Assembly: GCF_001673405.1 (NCBI RefSeq)
Contig: NZ_LZLV01000001.1
Coordinates: forward strand, 1 to 64,000
Direction: 5' to 3'
Length of the DNA: 64,000 nt
DNA from: Mycobacterium sp. 1245111.1
Lineage (GTDB): Bacteria; Actinomycetota; Actinomycetes; Mycobacteriales; Mycobacteriaceae
Each line of letters starts with the position of its first letter. The stretch's first letter is position 1. The position numbers and the translations under genes are program-made. Under the pieces are notes generated by a model. That model was given only the letters and a program-made list of their open reading frames with translations, was not told where the DNA came from and did no database searches. Positions 44,658 through 52,822 of the stretch are shown here, piece by piece.

Positions 44658-44658
44658 T

Positions 44659-46026
44659 CTACACGCCAGCGCCGGGGTTCAGGATGCCCTGCGGGTCGAG
44701 GGCGTCCTTGATACGACGGTTCAACGCCATGGCCTCCGGGCCCAGATAGCCCTCCAGCCACGGCCGCTTCAGTCGGCCGACGCCGTGCTCGCCGGTGATC
44801 GTCCCGCCCAAATCCAAAGCCAGGTCCATGATCTCGCCGTAGGCCAGCTGGGCCCGCTCGGTCATCGCCACGTCCTCGGGGTCGTAGACGATCAGCGGGT
44901 GGGTGTTGCCGTCACCGGCATGCGCGATCACCGCGATCATCAGGTCACGCTCGGAGGCGATCCGCGCGATCCCGCCGACCAGCGCGGCCAACGCCGGCAC
45001 CGGCACTCCGACATCCTCGAGCAGCAGCGGCCCCTTCTCCTCGACCGCCGGAATGGCGAATCGACGCGCGGCCACAAAGGCTTCGCCCTCGTCGGGGTCG
45101 TCGGTCGAAAACACTTCCGTCGCACCGAATTCGGTGAACGTCGCGGCCATGAACTCGGCGTCCTCGCTGCCGCCGCGTCCGCGTTCGTCGGACGCGCCCA
45201 CCAGCATCGCGGCCGACCCGCGGTCCAGGCCCATCCGCAGCTTGTCCTCGACGGCGTTGATCGTCGCCGAATCCATGAACTCCAGCATCGACGGACGCAG
45301 CCGCGACGTCACGCCGAGCACCGCCTCGGCGGCGGCCTCCACCGACGCGAAGTTGGCGACCACCGTGCTCAACGGCTGCTGGGCCGGCACCAGGCGCAGC
45401 GTCACCTCGGTGATCACGCCCAGCGCGCCCTCGCTGCCGACGAACAACTTGGTCAGCGAAAGCCCGGCGACGTCCTTCAAGCGGGGCCCGCCGAGCCGCA
45501 CCGCGGTGCCGTCGGCCAGCACCACCTGCACGCCGAGCACGTAATCGGTGGTGACCCCATATTTGACGCAGCACAGCCCGCCCGCATTGGTCGCGATGTT
45601 GCCGCCGATGCTGCAGATCTCGTACGACGACGGGTCCGGCGGATACCAGAGGCCGTACTCGGCTACGGTCTTCTTCACCTCGGCGTTGAGCAGCCCCGGC
45701 TGGCAGACCGCGGTACGGGTGACGGGGTCGACGACGATGTCGCGCATCTTCTCGGTCGATAGCACGATTCCGCCGTCGACCGCGGTGGCCCCACCGGACA
45801 GGCCGGTGCCCATGCCGCGGGTCACCACCGGAATCTGGTGGGCCGTGGCCCAACGCAGAACGGTCTGCACTTCTTCGGTCCGCTTCGGGCGCACCACTGC
45901 CGCCGGCTTCCCGGCGGACGGGTCCAGGGCACGGTCCTGCCGGTAACCCTCGGTGATCGCAGGGTCGGTGACGACCATTCCCTCGGGTAGCCCGGCGATC
46001 AGGCCGGCCAGCGCATCAGCGGCCAT
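44659..46026 (-). CDS. FAD-binding oxidase, GlcD/D-lactate dehydrogenase type (Rv1257c-like)
   Basis: The 455-residue protein has a PCMH-type FAD domain (IPVVTRGMGTGLSGGATA, YPPDPSS, NIATNAGGLCCVKYG) and a C-terminal oxidase domain with IAHAGDGNTHPLI and GEHGVGRLKR. This is the GlcD/D-2-hydroxyacid dehydrogenase architecture, so it should oxidise glycolate, D-lactate or a related 2-hydroxyacid with electrons passed to an acceptor. Position next to udgB and length match Rv1257c. It marks the point where the tuberculosis gene order resumes after the insertion. udgB starts divergently 60 bases away. Confidence 0.92.
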   Translation of the reverse strand: MAADALAGLIAGLPEGMVVTDPAITEGYRQDRALDPSAGKPAAVVRPKRTEEVQTVLRWATAHQIPVVTRGMGTGLSGGATAVDGGIVLSTEKMRDIVVDPVTRTAVCQPGLLNAEVKKTVAEYGLWYPPDPSSYEICSIGGNIATNAGGLCCVKYGVTTDYVLGVQVVLADGTAVRLGGPRLKDVAGLSLTKLFVGSEGALGVITEVTLRLVPAQQPLSTVVANFASVEAAAEAVLGVTSRLRPSMLEFMDSATINAVEDKLRMGLDRGSAAMLVGASDERGRGGSEDAEFMAATFTEFGATEVFSTDDPDEGEAFVAARRFAIPAVEEKGPLLLEDVGVPVPALAALVGGIARIASERDLMIAVIAHAGDGNTHPLIVYDPEDVAMTERAQLAYGEIMDLALDLGGTITGEHGVGRLKRPWLEGYLGPEAMALNRRIKDALDPQGILNPGAGV

Positions 46027-46086
46027 GCATCGATCCTACGGGCCTGCCCTTTCCCGCCCCGGTGCCATTAGGTACACAGTGGAGCT

Positions 46087-46923
46087 GTGAATCTGGCCCA
46101 CCCGCGTACCGGCGCGCTCTTCGACTCCCCGGTTCCCCCGGGCGCCGGGTGGCCCGGCGATCCGGCGACCCCACGCACGGCCGTCGCGTCCGATGCGGCA
46201 CATGTCGAGGCGATGGCCGGAGCCGCCGAAACGCTCGAGCAGCTCGACGCCGAGATATCGGTGTGCCGGGCCTGCCCGCGGCTGGTCGAGTGGCGCGAAG
46301 AGTCGGCGCTGACCAAGCGGCGCTCCTTCGCCGACCAACCGTATTGGGGACGGCCGGTCACCGGGTGGGGCGACACCCGCCCGCGGATCATGGTCGTCGG
46401 CCTGGCCCCGGCGGCCAACGGCGCCAACCGAACCGGCCGGGTGTTCACCGGCGACCGCTCCGGCGACTTCCTCTACGCCGCAATGCATCGAGCGGGTCTG
46501 GCCAACTCTCCGATCGCCGTCGACGCCGCAGACGGCTTGCAGCTCAACGACATTCGCGTGGCCGCCGCCGTGCGCTGCGCGCCACCCGCCAATGCGCCGA
46601 CACCGGCCGAACGGTCGACCTGCGCGCCGTGGCTGACCGCAGAATGGCGACTGGTCGGCGCAGACACCCGAGTGATCGTGGCGCTGGGTGGATTCGGCTG
46701 GCGCTCAGCCCTCGACATGATTCGCGCCGCCGGCGGCGAAGTGCCGCGCCCGCAGCCGAAATTCGGCCACGCGGCGACCGCGACGGTGCGCGCCGCCGGC
46801 GGCGATGTGACGCTGCTGGGCTGCTACCACCCCAGCCAGCAGAACACGTTCACCGGCAGGCTGACCCCCGAGATGCTTGACGACATCTTCAGGCAGGCAC
46901 GCAAGATGGCAGGTATCTCGTAG
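46087..46923 (+). CDS. udgB: Uracil-DNA glycosylase, family 5 (UdgB)
   Basis: The 278-residue enzyme has the Fe-S cluster cysteines [12 protein letters not shown] near residue 60 and RCAPP/RSTCAPW further on, motif [15 protein letters not shown] (no Asp/Asn catalytic pair of family 1, as expected for UDGb), and motif [11 protein letters not shown]. It removes uracil and deaminated or oxidised bases from DNA, important in a high-GC genome that suffers cytosine deamination. The GTG start has GGAG upstream but closer than usual. Corresponds to Rv1259. Confidence 0.92.
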   Translation: MNLAHPRTGALFDSPVPPGAGWPGDPATPRTAVASDAAHVEAMAGAAETLEQLDAEISVCRACPRLVEWREESALTKRRSFADQPYWGRPVTGWGDTRPRIMVVGLAPAANGANRTGRVFTGDRSGDFLYAAMHRAGLANSPIAVDAADGLQLNDIRVAAAVRCAPPANAPTPAERSTCAPWLTAEWRLVGADTRVIVALGGFGWRSALDMIRAAGGEVPRPQPKFGHAATATVRAAGGDVTLLGCYHPSQQNTFTGRLTPEMLDDIFRQARKMAGIS

Positions 46924-46958
46924 GGAACGTTCGACAGACGGGAGGCGTTGACCACCTC

Positions 46959-47996
46959 ATGCGGCTTTCTGTCCTCGATCTCGTACCCGTCCGCACCGAC
47001 CAGACCACCGCGGACGGGTTAAAAGCCACGCTGGGCCTGGCGCAAACGGCCGACCGGCTGGGGTTCACCCGCTACTGGGTCGCCGAACACCACAACATGC
47101 CCTCGGTCGGCGCCACCAGCCCGCCCGTGCTCATCGCCTACCTGGCGGCGCAGACCGATCAGATCAGGCTTGGCTCGGGCGGCGTCATGCTGCCCAACCA
47201 CGCGCCGCTGGCGGTCGCCGAGCAGTTCGCCCTGCTGGAAGCCGCCGCCCCGGGCCGCATCGACCTCGGCATCGGCCGCGCGCCCGGCTCCGATCCGGTG
47301 ACATCGGTGTTGCTGCGCGGCGCCGCCGGCCGCGACGACCGGGACATCGACCAGTTCCCGAATTACCTCGACCACGTGCGCGCGATGATGAGCGCCAAGG
47401 GTGTGCAAGTGCAGCTGCGCGACGGCGACTACGTCCTCAAGGCCACGCCGGCCGCGGCCAGCGAGCCGCGGCTGTGGCTGCTCGGGTCGTCGATGTACTC
47501 CGCGCAACTGGCTGCCGCCAAGGGTCTGCCCTACGTGTTCGCGCATCACTTCTCCGGCCAGGGCACCGAAGAGGCACTCGACCTCTACCGCTCCCAGTTC
47601 GTGCCCAGCGAGCTGACCGCCGAACCGGTGACGTTCTTGACCGTCAACGCCGCAGTGGCCGAAACCCATGACGAGGCAACGGCTTTGATTCTGCCGAACC
47701 TGCACATGATGGCCCGGCTGCGGACTGGTCAACCCCTGGGTCCGGTTGAGCTTGTCGAGGACGTCGAGGGCGGCACGTTGCCACCGCAGATGCAGCACAT
47801 CGTCGACAGCGGGCTGGAGCGGGCGGTCGTCGGGTCGCCTGCGGAGGCCGCCGCTCAGGTGACCGCGTTGGCGCAGCGGTTCGGCGTCGACGAGGTGATG
47901 ATCCACCCGGTGGCGTCGGCGCACCGCGGCACCGACCCGACCACTTCGCCCGCGCGCGAAAAGACGCTCGAGCTTCTGGCCAAAGAGCTGTTCTAG
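46959..47996 (+). CDS. LLM class flavin-dependent oxidoreductase
   Basis: The 345-residue luciferase-like protein has LSVLDLVPVRTDQTTADGL at the N-terminus, YWVAEHHNMP, IRLGSGGVMLPNHAPL, IDLGIGRAPGSDP and LWLLGSSMYSAQLA. These are the features of the MsnO8/YhbW-type group, FMN- or F420-using monooxygenase-like proteins of unknown substrate. It follows udgB by 35 bases and may be cotranscribed with it. Its stop overlaps that of the convergent nitroreductase gene by four bases. Confidence 0.88.
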   Translation: MRLSVLDLVPVRTDQTTADGLKATLGLAQTADRLGFTRYWVAEHHNMPSVGATSPPVLIAYLAAQTDQIRLGSGGVMLPNHAPLAVAEQFALLEAAAPGRIDLGIGRAPGSDPVTSVLLRGAAGRDDRDIDQFPNYLDHVRAMMSAKGVQVQLRDGDYVLKATPAAASEPRLWLLGSSMYSAQLAAAKGLPYVFAHHFSGQGTEEALDLYRSQFVPSELTAEPVTFLTVNAAVAETHDEATALILPNLHMMARLRTGQPLGPVELVEDVEGGTLPPQMQHIVDSGLERAVVGSPAEAAAQVTALAQRFGVDEVMIHPVASAHRGTDPTTSPAREKTLELLAKELF

Positions 47997-48433
47997 GCCG
48001 GCGTCAGCTTCACGACCGGGATCGGCCGCGACGTCTTCTCCTGATACGCCTCGTAGCGGTTGCTGTTGTTCTTGTTGACGATCTGCCACAGTCGCTTGTA
48101 GTCGGCGTCGTCGGGTAGCACCGGATGAGCCGTCACGCGGAAACGCTTTGGGCCGACATTGATTTCGACGCTCGGGTTGGCCTTCAGGTTGTGGTACCAG
48201 CCGGGGGCCTTCGGGTCGCCGCCCTTCGACGCGACGATCAGGTAGTCGTCGCCGTCACGGGCATAGGTCAGCGACGCGGTGCGGGCCTGCCCGGTCTTGG
48301 CGCCGACGGTGTGCAGCAGCAGGCTGGGGATACCCAGCGCGCGATGCCCGATCCAGCCGTTGGTCTTCTGGTAGACGGTGTCGTGGACCTTCAGCAGGTA
48401 AGGCAGCAACGTCTGTTCTAGCGGGAGTGCCAT
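47993..48433 (-). CDS. DDN-type F420-dependent nitroreductase family protein (Rv1261c-like)
   Basis: This 146-residue split-barrel protein of the Ddn family has LGIPSLLLHTVGAKTGQART, LIVASKGGDPKAPGWYHNL, EINVGPKRFRV and RPIPVVKLTP. It should bind F420 and reduce quinones or similar lipophilic substrates at the membrane. ATG 48433 starts the family-like N-terminus; the longer frame overlaps the HIT gene. Length and position match Rv1261c. It follows the HIT gene on the same strand by ten bases and is probably cotranscribed. It resembles the protein at 43176 in family but not closely. Confidence 0.9.
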   Translation of the reverse strand: MALPLEQTLLPYLLKVHDTVYQKTNGWIGHRALGIPSLLLHTVGAKTGQARTASLTYARDGDDYLIVASKGGDPKAPGWYHNLKANPSVEINVGPKRFRVTAHPVLPDDADYKRLWQIVNKNNSNRYEAYQEKTSRPIPVVKLTPA

Positions 48434-48443
48434 ACGTCCAGTA

Positions 48444-48872
48444 TTAGCCCGCGGCGTCGATCTCCGCCAGCGCGTCCCGCAGGATGCGACCGGTCGACTC
48501 GCGGTCGGGATCGCGACGTAGTAAGAGGCCCTTCGCGACCGACAGCTTGTCGCCGTTGCGTCGCGGGAGCACGTGCAGATGGATGTGCATGACCGTCTGA
48601 AAAGCGGCCGGACCGTCGTTGATCCCGATGTTGGTGGCGTCGGCCAACTCGGTCGCACGCGCGGCCTTGGCGATGCGCTGCCCGATCGCCGCCATGCCGG
48701 CCAGCGTCTCAGGCGGGGTATCGGTCAGATCGACGGTGTGCCGCTTGGGCACCACCAGCGTATGGCCGCGGGTGAAGGGACGGATGTCGAGGAATGCCAG
48801 ATAACCGTCGTCTTCGTAGATTCGGATGGCCGGGGCCTGGCCGGCGACGATCGCGCAGAACACACAGGACAT
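48444..48872 (-). CDS. HIT family nucleotide-binding protein (Rv1262c-like)
   Basis: The 142-residue protein starts MSCVFCAIVAGQAPA, with the zinc-type CxxC of HIT/Hint proteins, has FLDIRPFTRGHTLVVPKRH, and ends with the catalytic HIHLHVLPR. HIT proteins hydrolyse nucleotide phosphoramidates or dinucleotides. ATG 48872 fits the family start; the open frame upstream crosses into the divergent amidase promoter and is not coding. Position matches Rv1262c. Confidence 0.92.
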   Translation of the reverse strand: MSCVFCAIVAGQAPAIRIYEDDGYLAFLDIRPFTRGHTLVVPKRHTVDLTDTPPETLAGMAAIGQRIAKAARATELADATNIGINDGPAAFQTVMHIHLHVLPRRNGDKLSVAKGLLLRRDPDRESTGRILRDALAEIDAAG

Positions 48873-48926
48873 GACGTCACACGGTAGCGGTCCGCGGCTC
48901 GGGTCAAGTGAGTAGTCTGCCTCGAC

Positions 48927-50318
48927 GTGGACGTAGCTGATCTGGCCTTCGCGGGGGCTGCCGAGCAAGCGCGGATGCTGGCCGCGGCCACCATCACCGC
49001 GCCGGCGCTGCTGGAGATCTACCTGGATCGCATCGCGCGGCTCGATCCGCAGTTGCGTAGCTACCGTGTCGTGCTCGCCGAGAGCGCACGCCAGGAAGCG
49101 TTGGCCGCGCAGCGCCGCCTCGACGCCGGTGAGCGTCTGCCGCTGCTCGGTGTCCCGGTCGCGATCAAGGACGACGTCGACGTGGCCGGCGAACTCACGA
49201 CGTGCGGCAGCAGCGCGGTCTCGACCCCGGCGGCCCACGATGCCGAAGTCGTCGCCCGGCTACGCGCGGCCGGCGCGGTGATCATCGGCAAAACCGCTGT
49301 GCCCGAACTGATGATGTTCCCGTTCACCGAAACGCTGACATTCGGGGCGACCCGCAATCCGTGGGATACCGCGTTCACGCCGGGCGGCAGCAGCGGCGGC
49401 AGCGGGGCCGCGGTGGCCGCCGGGCTCGCGCCCCTGGCACTCGGATCCGACGGCGGCGGTTCGATCCGCATACCGTCGGGCTGGTGCGGCCTGTTCGGAA
49501 TCAAACCGCAGCGGGATCGGGTTTCGCTGGCGCCGCACCACGACGCCTGGTGCGGGCTCAGCGTGAACGGCCCGCTCGCGCGGACGGTCGAAGACGCCGC
49601 GCTGTTCCTCGACGTCACGACCACGACGCCCGCGCCTCAGGGCGGCTTCGTCGGCGCCGTCGGCAAGAACCCGGGCCGACTGCGAATTGCGTTGAGCACC
49701 AAGGTTCCGCCGCCGCTGATCGCCAAGGCGGGCACGGAACAGCGGGCCGCCGTCGACGCGGCCGGCGGGTTGCTCCGCGACCTCGGCCACGACGTCGTCG
49801 TCCGCGACCCGGACTACCCACCGGCGGCGATTTACGCCAACTACCTTCCGCGCTACTTCCGCGGCATCTACAACGACGTCCGCGTGATGCCGCACCAAGA
49901 GCGACTCGAAAAGCGCACCCGCAACATGGCCCGCGTCGGGTCCCTGATTCCCGACGGGCGGATGGCCAAGGTCCGCGCCGGGGAAGCGGCAGTGGCCGAG
50001 CGCGTCCAGTCGATCTTCCACGACGTCGACGTGGTCCTCACCCCCGGCAACGCCACCGGCCCGTCGCGGATCGGGGCCTACCAACGCCTCGGCGGCATCG
50101 CGACCCTGCTGGCGGTCGCGCAGCGGGTGCCGTTCTTCGAGATCTGGAATCTGACCGGGCAACCCGCCGCGTCGGTGCCGTGGGGCCTGGACGCCAAGGG
50201 CATTCCGCTGTCGATCCAGCTGGTCGGCCGTCCGAACGACGAGGCGACGCTGGTGGCGCTAGGAGCGCAGATCGAGGCTGCCCGGCCGTGGGCGCAGCGT
50301 CGGCCGCCGGTGTCATGA
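48927..50318 (+). CDS. amiB2: Amidase AmiB2
   Basis: This 463-residue amidase-signature enzyme has the catalytic Lys in VAIKDDVD near residue 77, GGSSGGSGAAVAAGLAPLAL with the two Ser, and DGGGSIRIPSGWCGLFGIKP, completing the Ser-Ser-Lys triad. It hydrolyses carboxylic amides; the natural substrate is not known. The GTG start lies 54 bases from the divergent HIT gene. The 3' end overlaps the convergent glycosylase gene by six bases. Position matches amiB2 (Rv1263). Confidence 0.92.
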   Translation: MDVADLAFAGAAEQARMLAAATITAPALLEIYLDRIARLDPQLRSYRVVLAESARQEALAAQRRLDAGERLPLLGVPVAIKDDVDVAGELTTCGSSAVSTPAAHDAEVVARLRAAGAVIIGKTAVPELMMFPFTETLTFGATRNPWDTAFTPGGSSGGSGAAVAAGLAPLALGSDGGGSIRIPSGWCGLFGIKPQRDRVSLAPHHDAWCGLSVNGPLARTVEDAALFLDVTTTTPAPQGGFVGAVGKNPGRLRIALSTKVPPPLIAKAGTEQRAAVDAAGGLLRDLGHDVVVRDPDYPPAAIYANYLPRYFRGIYNDVRVMPHQERLEKRTRNMARVGSLIPDGRMAKVRAGEAAVAERVQSIFHDVDVVLTPGNATGPSRIGAYQRLGGIATLLAVAQRVPFFEIWNLTGQPAASVPWGLDAKGIPLSIQLVGRPNDEATLVALGAQIEAARPWAQRRPPVS

Positions 50319-50807
50319 CGGCGCGATAATCCGCCAGGCCTGCAGTTTCCGGCCGGCGGGCATCGCGCGGGCCGGGCTGCTCGACGGCAACAGCAGGTAG
50401 TCGACCTGCGCGTCGGCGTCGACGAGCCGCCCGTAGAGTTGCTGCGCGGCGCCGCCGTTGAAACACACCTTCGTGATCGACGGATAGCTGGCGAACAGCC
50501 GACGAAAGTCGTTGGCCACCACACTGTTCGGATCGATCTTTGCGTCGGCACTGCCGACGCGACGACACGCGTACAACACATCCCACAGGGCCACTCCGGC
50601 CGATTGCAGTGCAGCCAAACGGGTTTCGTAGGACGCCGAGGCGTCGAAGCCGAACAGCTCGGCGGTGATCGGCCAGAACGCGTTGCGGGGGTTGCCGTAG
50701 TATTGCCCGCTCTCCAGCGACAGGACACTGGGAAACGAGCCCAGGATCAGTAGCCGTGCCGTGTGGTCGACGACGGGCGCAAATCCATGGAGCAGTGGCG
50801 TTGCCAT
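50313..50807 (-). CDS. UDG-superfamily hypoxanthine/deoxyinosine DNA glycosylase-like protein
   Basis: The 164-residue protein has LLILGSFPSVLSLESGQYYG followed by NPRNAFWP. This is the active-site loop of the deoxyinosine (hypoxanthine) DNA glycosylase branch (UDG family 6), with Phe-Pro and the NPRNxFW signature. LLPSSSPA near the C-terminus is the second motif. It would remove hypoxanthine from deaminated adenine. ATG 50807 starts the conserved region. It diverges from the adenylyl cyclase gene by 16 bases. I do not recall an equivalent between Rv1263 and Rv1264, so it may be an addition. Confidence 0.85.
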   Translation of the reverse strand: MATPLLHGFAPVVDHTARLLILGSFPSVLSLESGQYYGNPRNAFWPITAELFGFDASASYETRLAALQSAGVALWDVLYACRRVGSADAKIDPNSVVANDFRRLFASYPSITKVCFNGGAAQQLYGRLVDADAQVDYLLLPSSSPARAMPAGRKLQAWRIIAPS

Positions 50808-50823
50808 CGGATAACTTGACCAC

Positions 50824-51933
50824 GTGGACCACGCAGAAATCGAGAAGCTGCTCGACGGTCTGGAAGGTGACGCGCGGGCTGAGCGCGCCGAGCTGATCGA
50901 GTGGCTCTTCGAGCAGGGCATCACGGCCGAGGAGATCGAGGCGACGTCGGCGCCGCTGTTGCTCGCAACGCGTCGCGTGATCGGCGACGACGGCACCTAC
51001 GTGTCGACCCGGGAGATCGCCGACGAGTACGGCATCGATCTCGACCTCCTGCAGCGTGTGCAGCGCGCGATCGGCTTGGCCCGGGTCGACGATCCCGACG
51101 CGGCCGTTCACATGCGGGCCGACGTGGAGGCGGCCGCCCACGTCCGGCACTTCTCCGAGCTCGGTCTGGATACCGAGAACCTGCTACTCGTGACGCGGGT
51201 GCTCGCCGAGGGGCTTTCGCACGCGGCCGAAGTCATGCGCTACACCGCGATGGCGGCCGTCATCGAACCCGGCACAACCGAACTGCAAGTCGCCAAGCGC
51301 TCGCACGCGTTGGTCAGTCGGATCGCGCCGCTGCTGGGCCCGTGGATCGAGGAAATGCTGCTCATGCAGCTACGGAACATGATGGAGACCGAGGCCGTGA
51401 CGGCCAGCGAACGCGCCGCCGGGGCGCCGTTGCCGGGCGCGCGACACGTCGCCGTCGCTTTTGCCGATCTCGTCGGGTTCACCCGGCTTGGCGAAGAGGT
51501 GCCGGCCGAGGAGTTGGGGCTGTTGGCCAACCGGCTCGCCGGTCTCGCGCGGGATGTCGCGACCCCGCCGGTGCGGTTCATCAAGACCATCGGTGACGCG
51601 GTGATGTTCGTCTGCACCGAACCGGCGCCGCTGCTGGACGCCGTGCTCAAGCTGGTCGACATGACCGACAGCGACAACGACTTTCCGTCGCTGCGGGCCG
51701 GCATCGCGTCGGGTTCGGCGGTGAGCCGGGTCGGGGATTGGTTCGGCAGCCCGGTGAACATGGCCAGCCGGGTGACCTCGGTGTCGCGGCCCGGCGCGGT
51801 GTTGGCCTCCGAGTCGGTGCGCGACGAGCTTGGCGACGACTCGGGTTTCAGCTGGTCGTTCGCCGGCGCGCGGAGGCTCAAGGGCATCAAGGGCGAGGTG
51901 AAGCTGTTCCGCGCCCGTCGCGGCGAAAGTTAA
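50824..51933 (+). CDS. Class III adenylyl cyclase with autoinhibitory domain (Rv1264-like)
   Basis: The 369-residue protein has an N-terminal helical regulatory domain (residues about 1-190) and a C-terminal class III catalytic domain. The latter has the metal-binding [14 protein letters not shown], the substrate-selecting Lys in [11 protein letters not shown], and [12 protein letters not shown] with the transition-state Asn/Arg. It makes cAMP. In M. tuberculosis Rv1264 the N-terminal domain inhibits the catalytic domain and acid pH relieves this; the same layout here suggests a pH-sensing cyclase. GTG start. Slightly shorter than Rv1264 (about 397 residues). Confidence 0.92.
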   Translation: MDHAEIEKLLDGLEGDARAERAELIEWLFEQGITAEEIEATSAPLLLATRRVIGDDGTYVSTREIADEYGIDLDLLQRVQRAIGLARVDDPDAAVHMRADVEAAAHVRHFSELGLDTENLLLVTRVLAEGLSHAAEVMRYTAMAAVIEPGTTELQVAKRSHALVSRIAPLLGPWIEEMLLMQLRNMMETEAVTASERAAGAPLPGARHVAVAFADLVGFTRLGEEVPAEELGLLANRLAGLARDVATPPVRFIKTIGDAVMFVCTEPAPLLDAVLKLVDMTDSDNDFPSLRAGIASGSAVSRVGDWFGSPVNMASRVTSVSRPGAVLASESVRDELGDDSGFSWSFAGARRLKGIKGEVKLFRARRGES

Positions 51934-51987
51934 GCGCGCCGCCCCGGCGTGCGCGGTCAGCAAATTCGGCAAGCGCGGCGGTGACGT

Positions 51988-52019
51988 TTACACCCACTTA
52001 GCGTGATAAGTGGGTGTAA
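51988..52019. terminator. Perfect 13-bp stem-loop with TGTAA arms
   Basis: TTACACCCACTTA (51988-52000) and TAAGTGGGTGTAA (52007-52019) pair perfectly around a 6-base loop, 55 bases after the cyclase stop. It may end the cyclase transcript. The arms also carry TTACA/TGTAA, the core of the repeats before the next gene, so it could be an operator instead. No U-tract follows. Confidence 0.5.
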
Positions 52020-52081
52020 GAGTACTCCCGACGCCCACCGCGCCCGGCTTTCGCGGGGAGCGAAACCGCCTTGACGTGGGT

Positions 52082-52105
52082 TGTAATGGTGTAATCATGT
52101 AAGCA
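52082..52105 (+). promoter_or_regulatory. Three tandem 8-bp TGTAA repeats at a start codon
   Basis: TGTAATGG / TGTAATCA / TGTAAGCA follow one another without gaps at 52082-52089, 52090-52097 and 52098-52105, the last base being the A of the ATG start of the next gene. Tandem short repeats next to the start of a probable ribbon-helix-helix gene are the usual operator of that protein class, so autorepression is predicted. Confidence 0.6.
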
Positions 52106-52671
52106 TGAGACAACATCATGGACACGGAAGGCGCCACGGCCGCCCCGGCGGGTGGCAGCAGGCCGGCCAACCCGAAGCGGGCGACGCGGCCGACTGGTTC
52201 GCTGGACGCTTGCCGGACGCCTGGTTCGACGGCGACCCGACCGTCGTGGTCGACCGCGAAGAAATCACCGTCATCGGAAAGCTGCCGGAGCCGGAAGGAT
52301 CAGCGAGCGACGAAAATCCAGCGCATGCCGAGGGCCGGGCCTCGCGGTTCCGCGAGGAGACGCGTTCGGAGCGGATGAGCATCGCCGACGAGGCGCAAAG
52401 CCGCTACGGCCGCAAGGTTTCCTGGGGTGTGGAGGTGGCCGGCGAGCGGGTCTTGTTCACCCACATCGCGGTTCCGGTGATGACCCGATTGAAGCAACCG
52501 GAACGCCAGGTGCTCGATACCTTGGTCGACGCGGGTGTGGCGCGGTCGCGCTCCGACGCGCTGGCCTGGTCGGTCAAGTTGGTCGGGGAGCACACTGAGG
52601 AATGGCTGGCTAAGCTGCGCGACGCGATGTCCGCGGTCGACGACCTGCGCGCCGAAGGGCCGGAGCTCTAA
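52105..52671 (+). CDS. Probable ribbon-helix-helix regulator with His-rich N-terminus
   Basis: A 188-residue protein. The N-terminus MRQHHGHGRRHGRPGG is rich in His, Arg and Gly and could bind a metal or nucleic acid. A middle segment, DPTVVVDREEITVIGKL, is strand-rich. The C-terminal 70 residues fit a ribbon-helix-helix: a strand (THIAVPVMTRL), helix A (ERQVLDTLVDAGV), then RSRSDALAWSVKLVGE as helix B, followed by a helix EEWLAKLRDAM. I do not recognise a named gene. No Shine-Dalgarno site precedes the ATG; instead three 8-bp repeats abut it. It has no neighbour in a shared operon. Confidence 0.75.
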   Translation: MRQHHGHGRRHGRPGGWQQAGQPEAGDAADWFAGRLPDAWFDGDPTVVVDREEITVIGKLPEPEGSASDENPAHAEGRASRFREETRSERMSIADEAQSRYGRKVSWGVEVAGERVLFTHIAVPVMTRLKQPERQVLDTLVDAGVARSRSDALAWSVKLVGEHTEEWLAKLRDAMSAVDDLRAEGPEL

Positions 52672-52723
52672 CCTCAGCAGTCACAGATTCTGGGGGCACA
52701 CTCTTTTTTCGTTGTGCACGCGC

Positions 52724-52757
52724 ATGCGATATCACCGCCCCGAGCGTGATATCGCAT
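52724..52757. terminator. 12-bp stem-loop between convergent genes
   Basis: ATGCGATATCAC (52724-52735) pairs with GTGATATCGCAT (52746-52757) around a 10-base loop. It lies between the convergent stops at 52671 and 52823 and could terminate both transcripts. A run of six T lies about 20 bases to its left (52704-52709). Confidence 0.5.
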
Positions 52758-52822
52758 ACGCGTCGACTTCGAAAAACAGGTCATGGTCGGGAGACGGCGC
52801 TGGTGTGGCCAGAGTGGCCACG

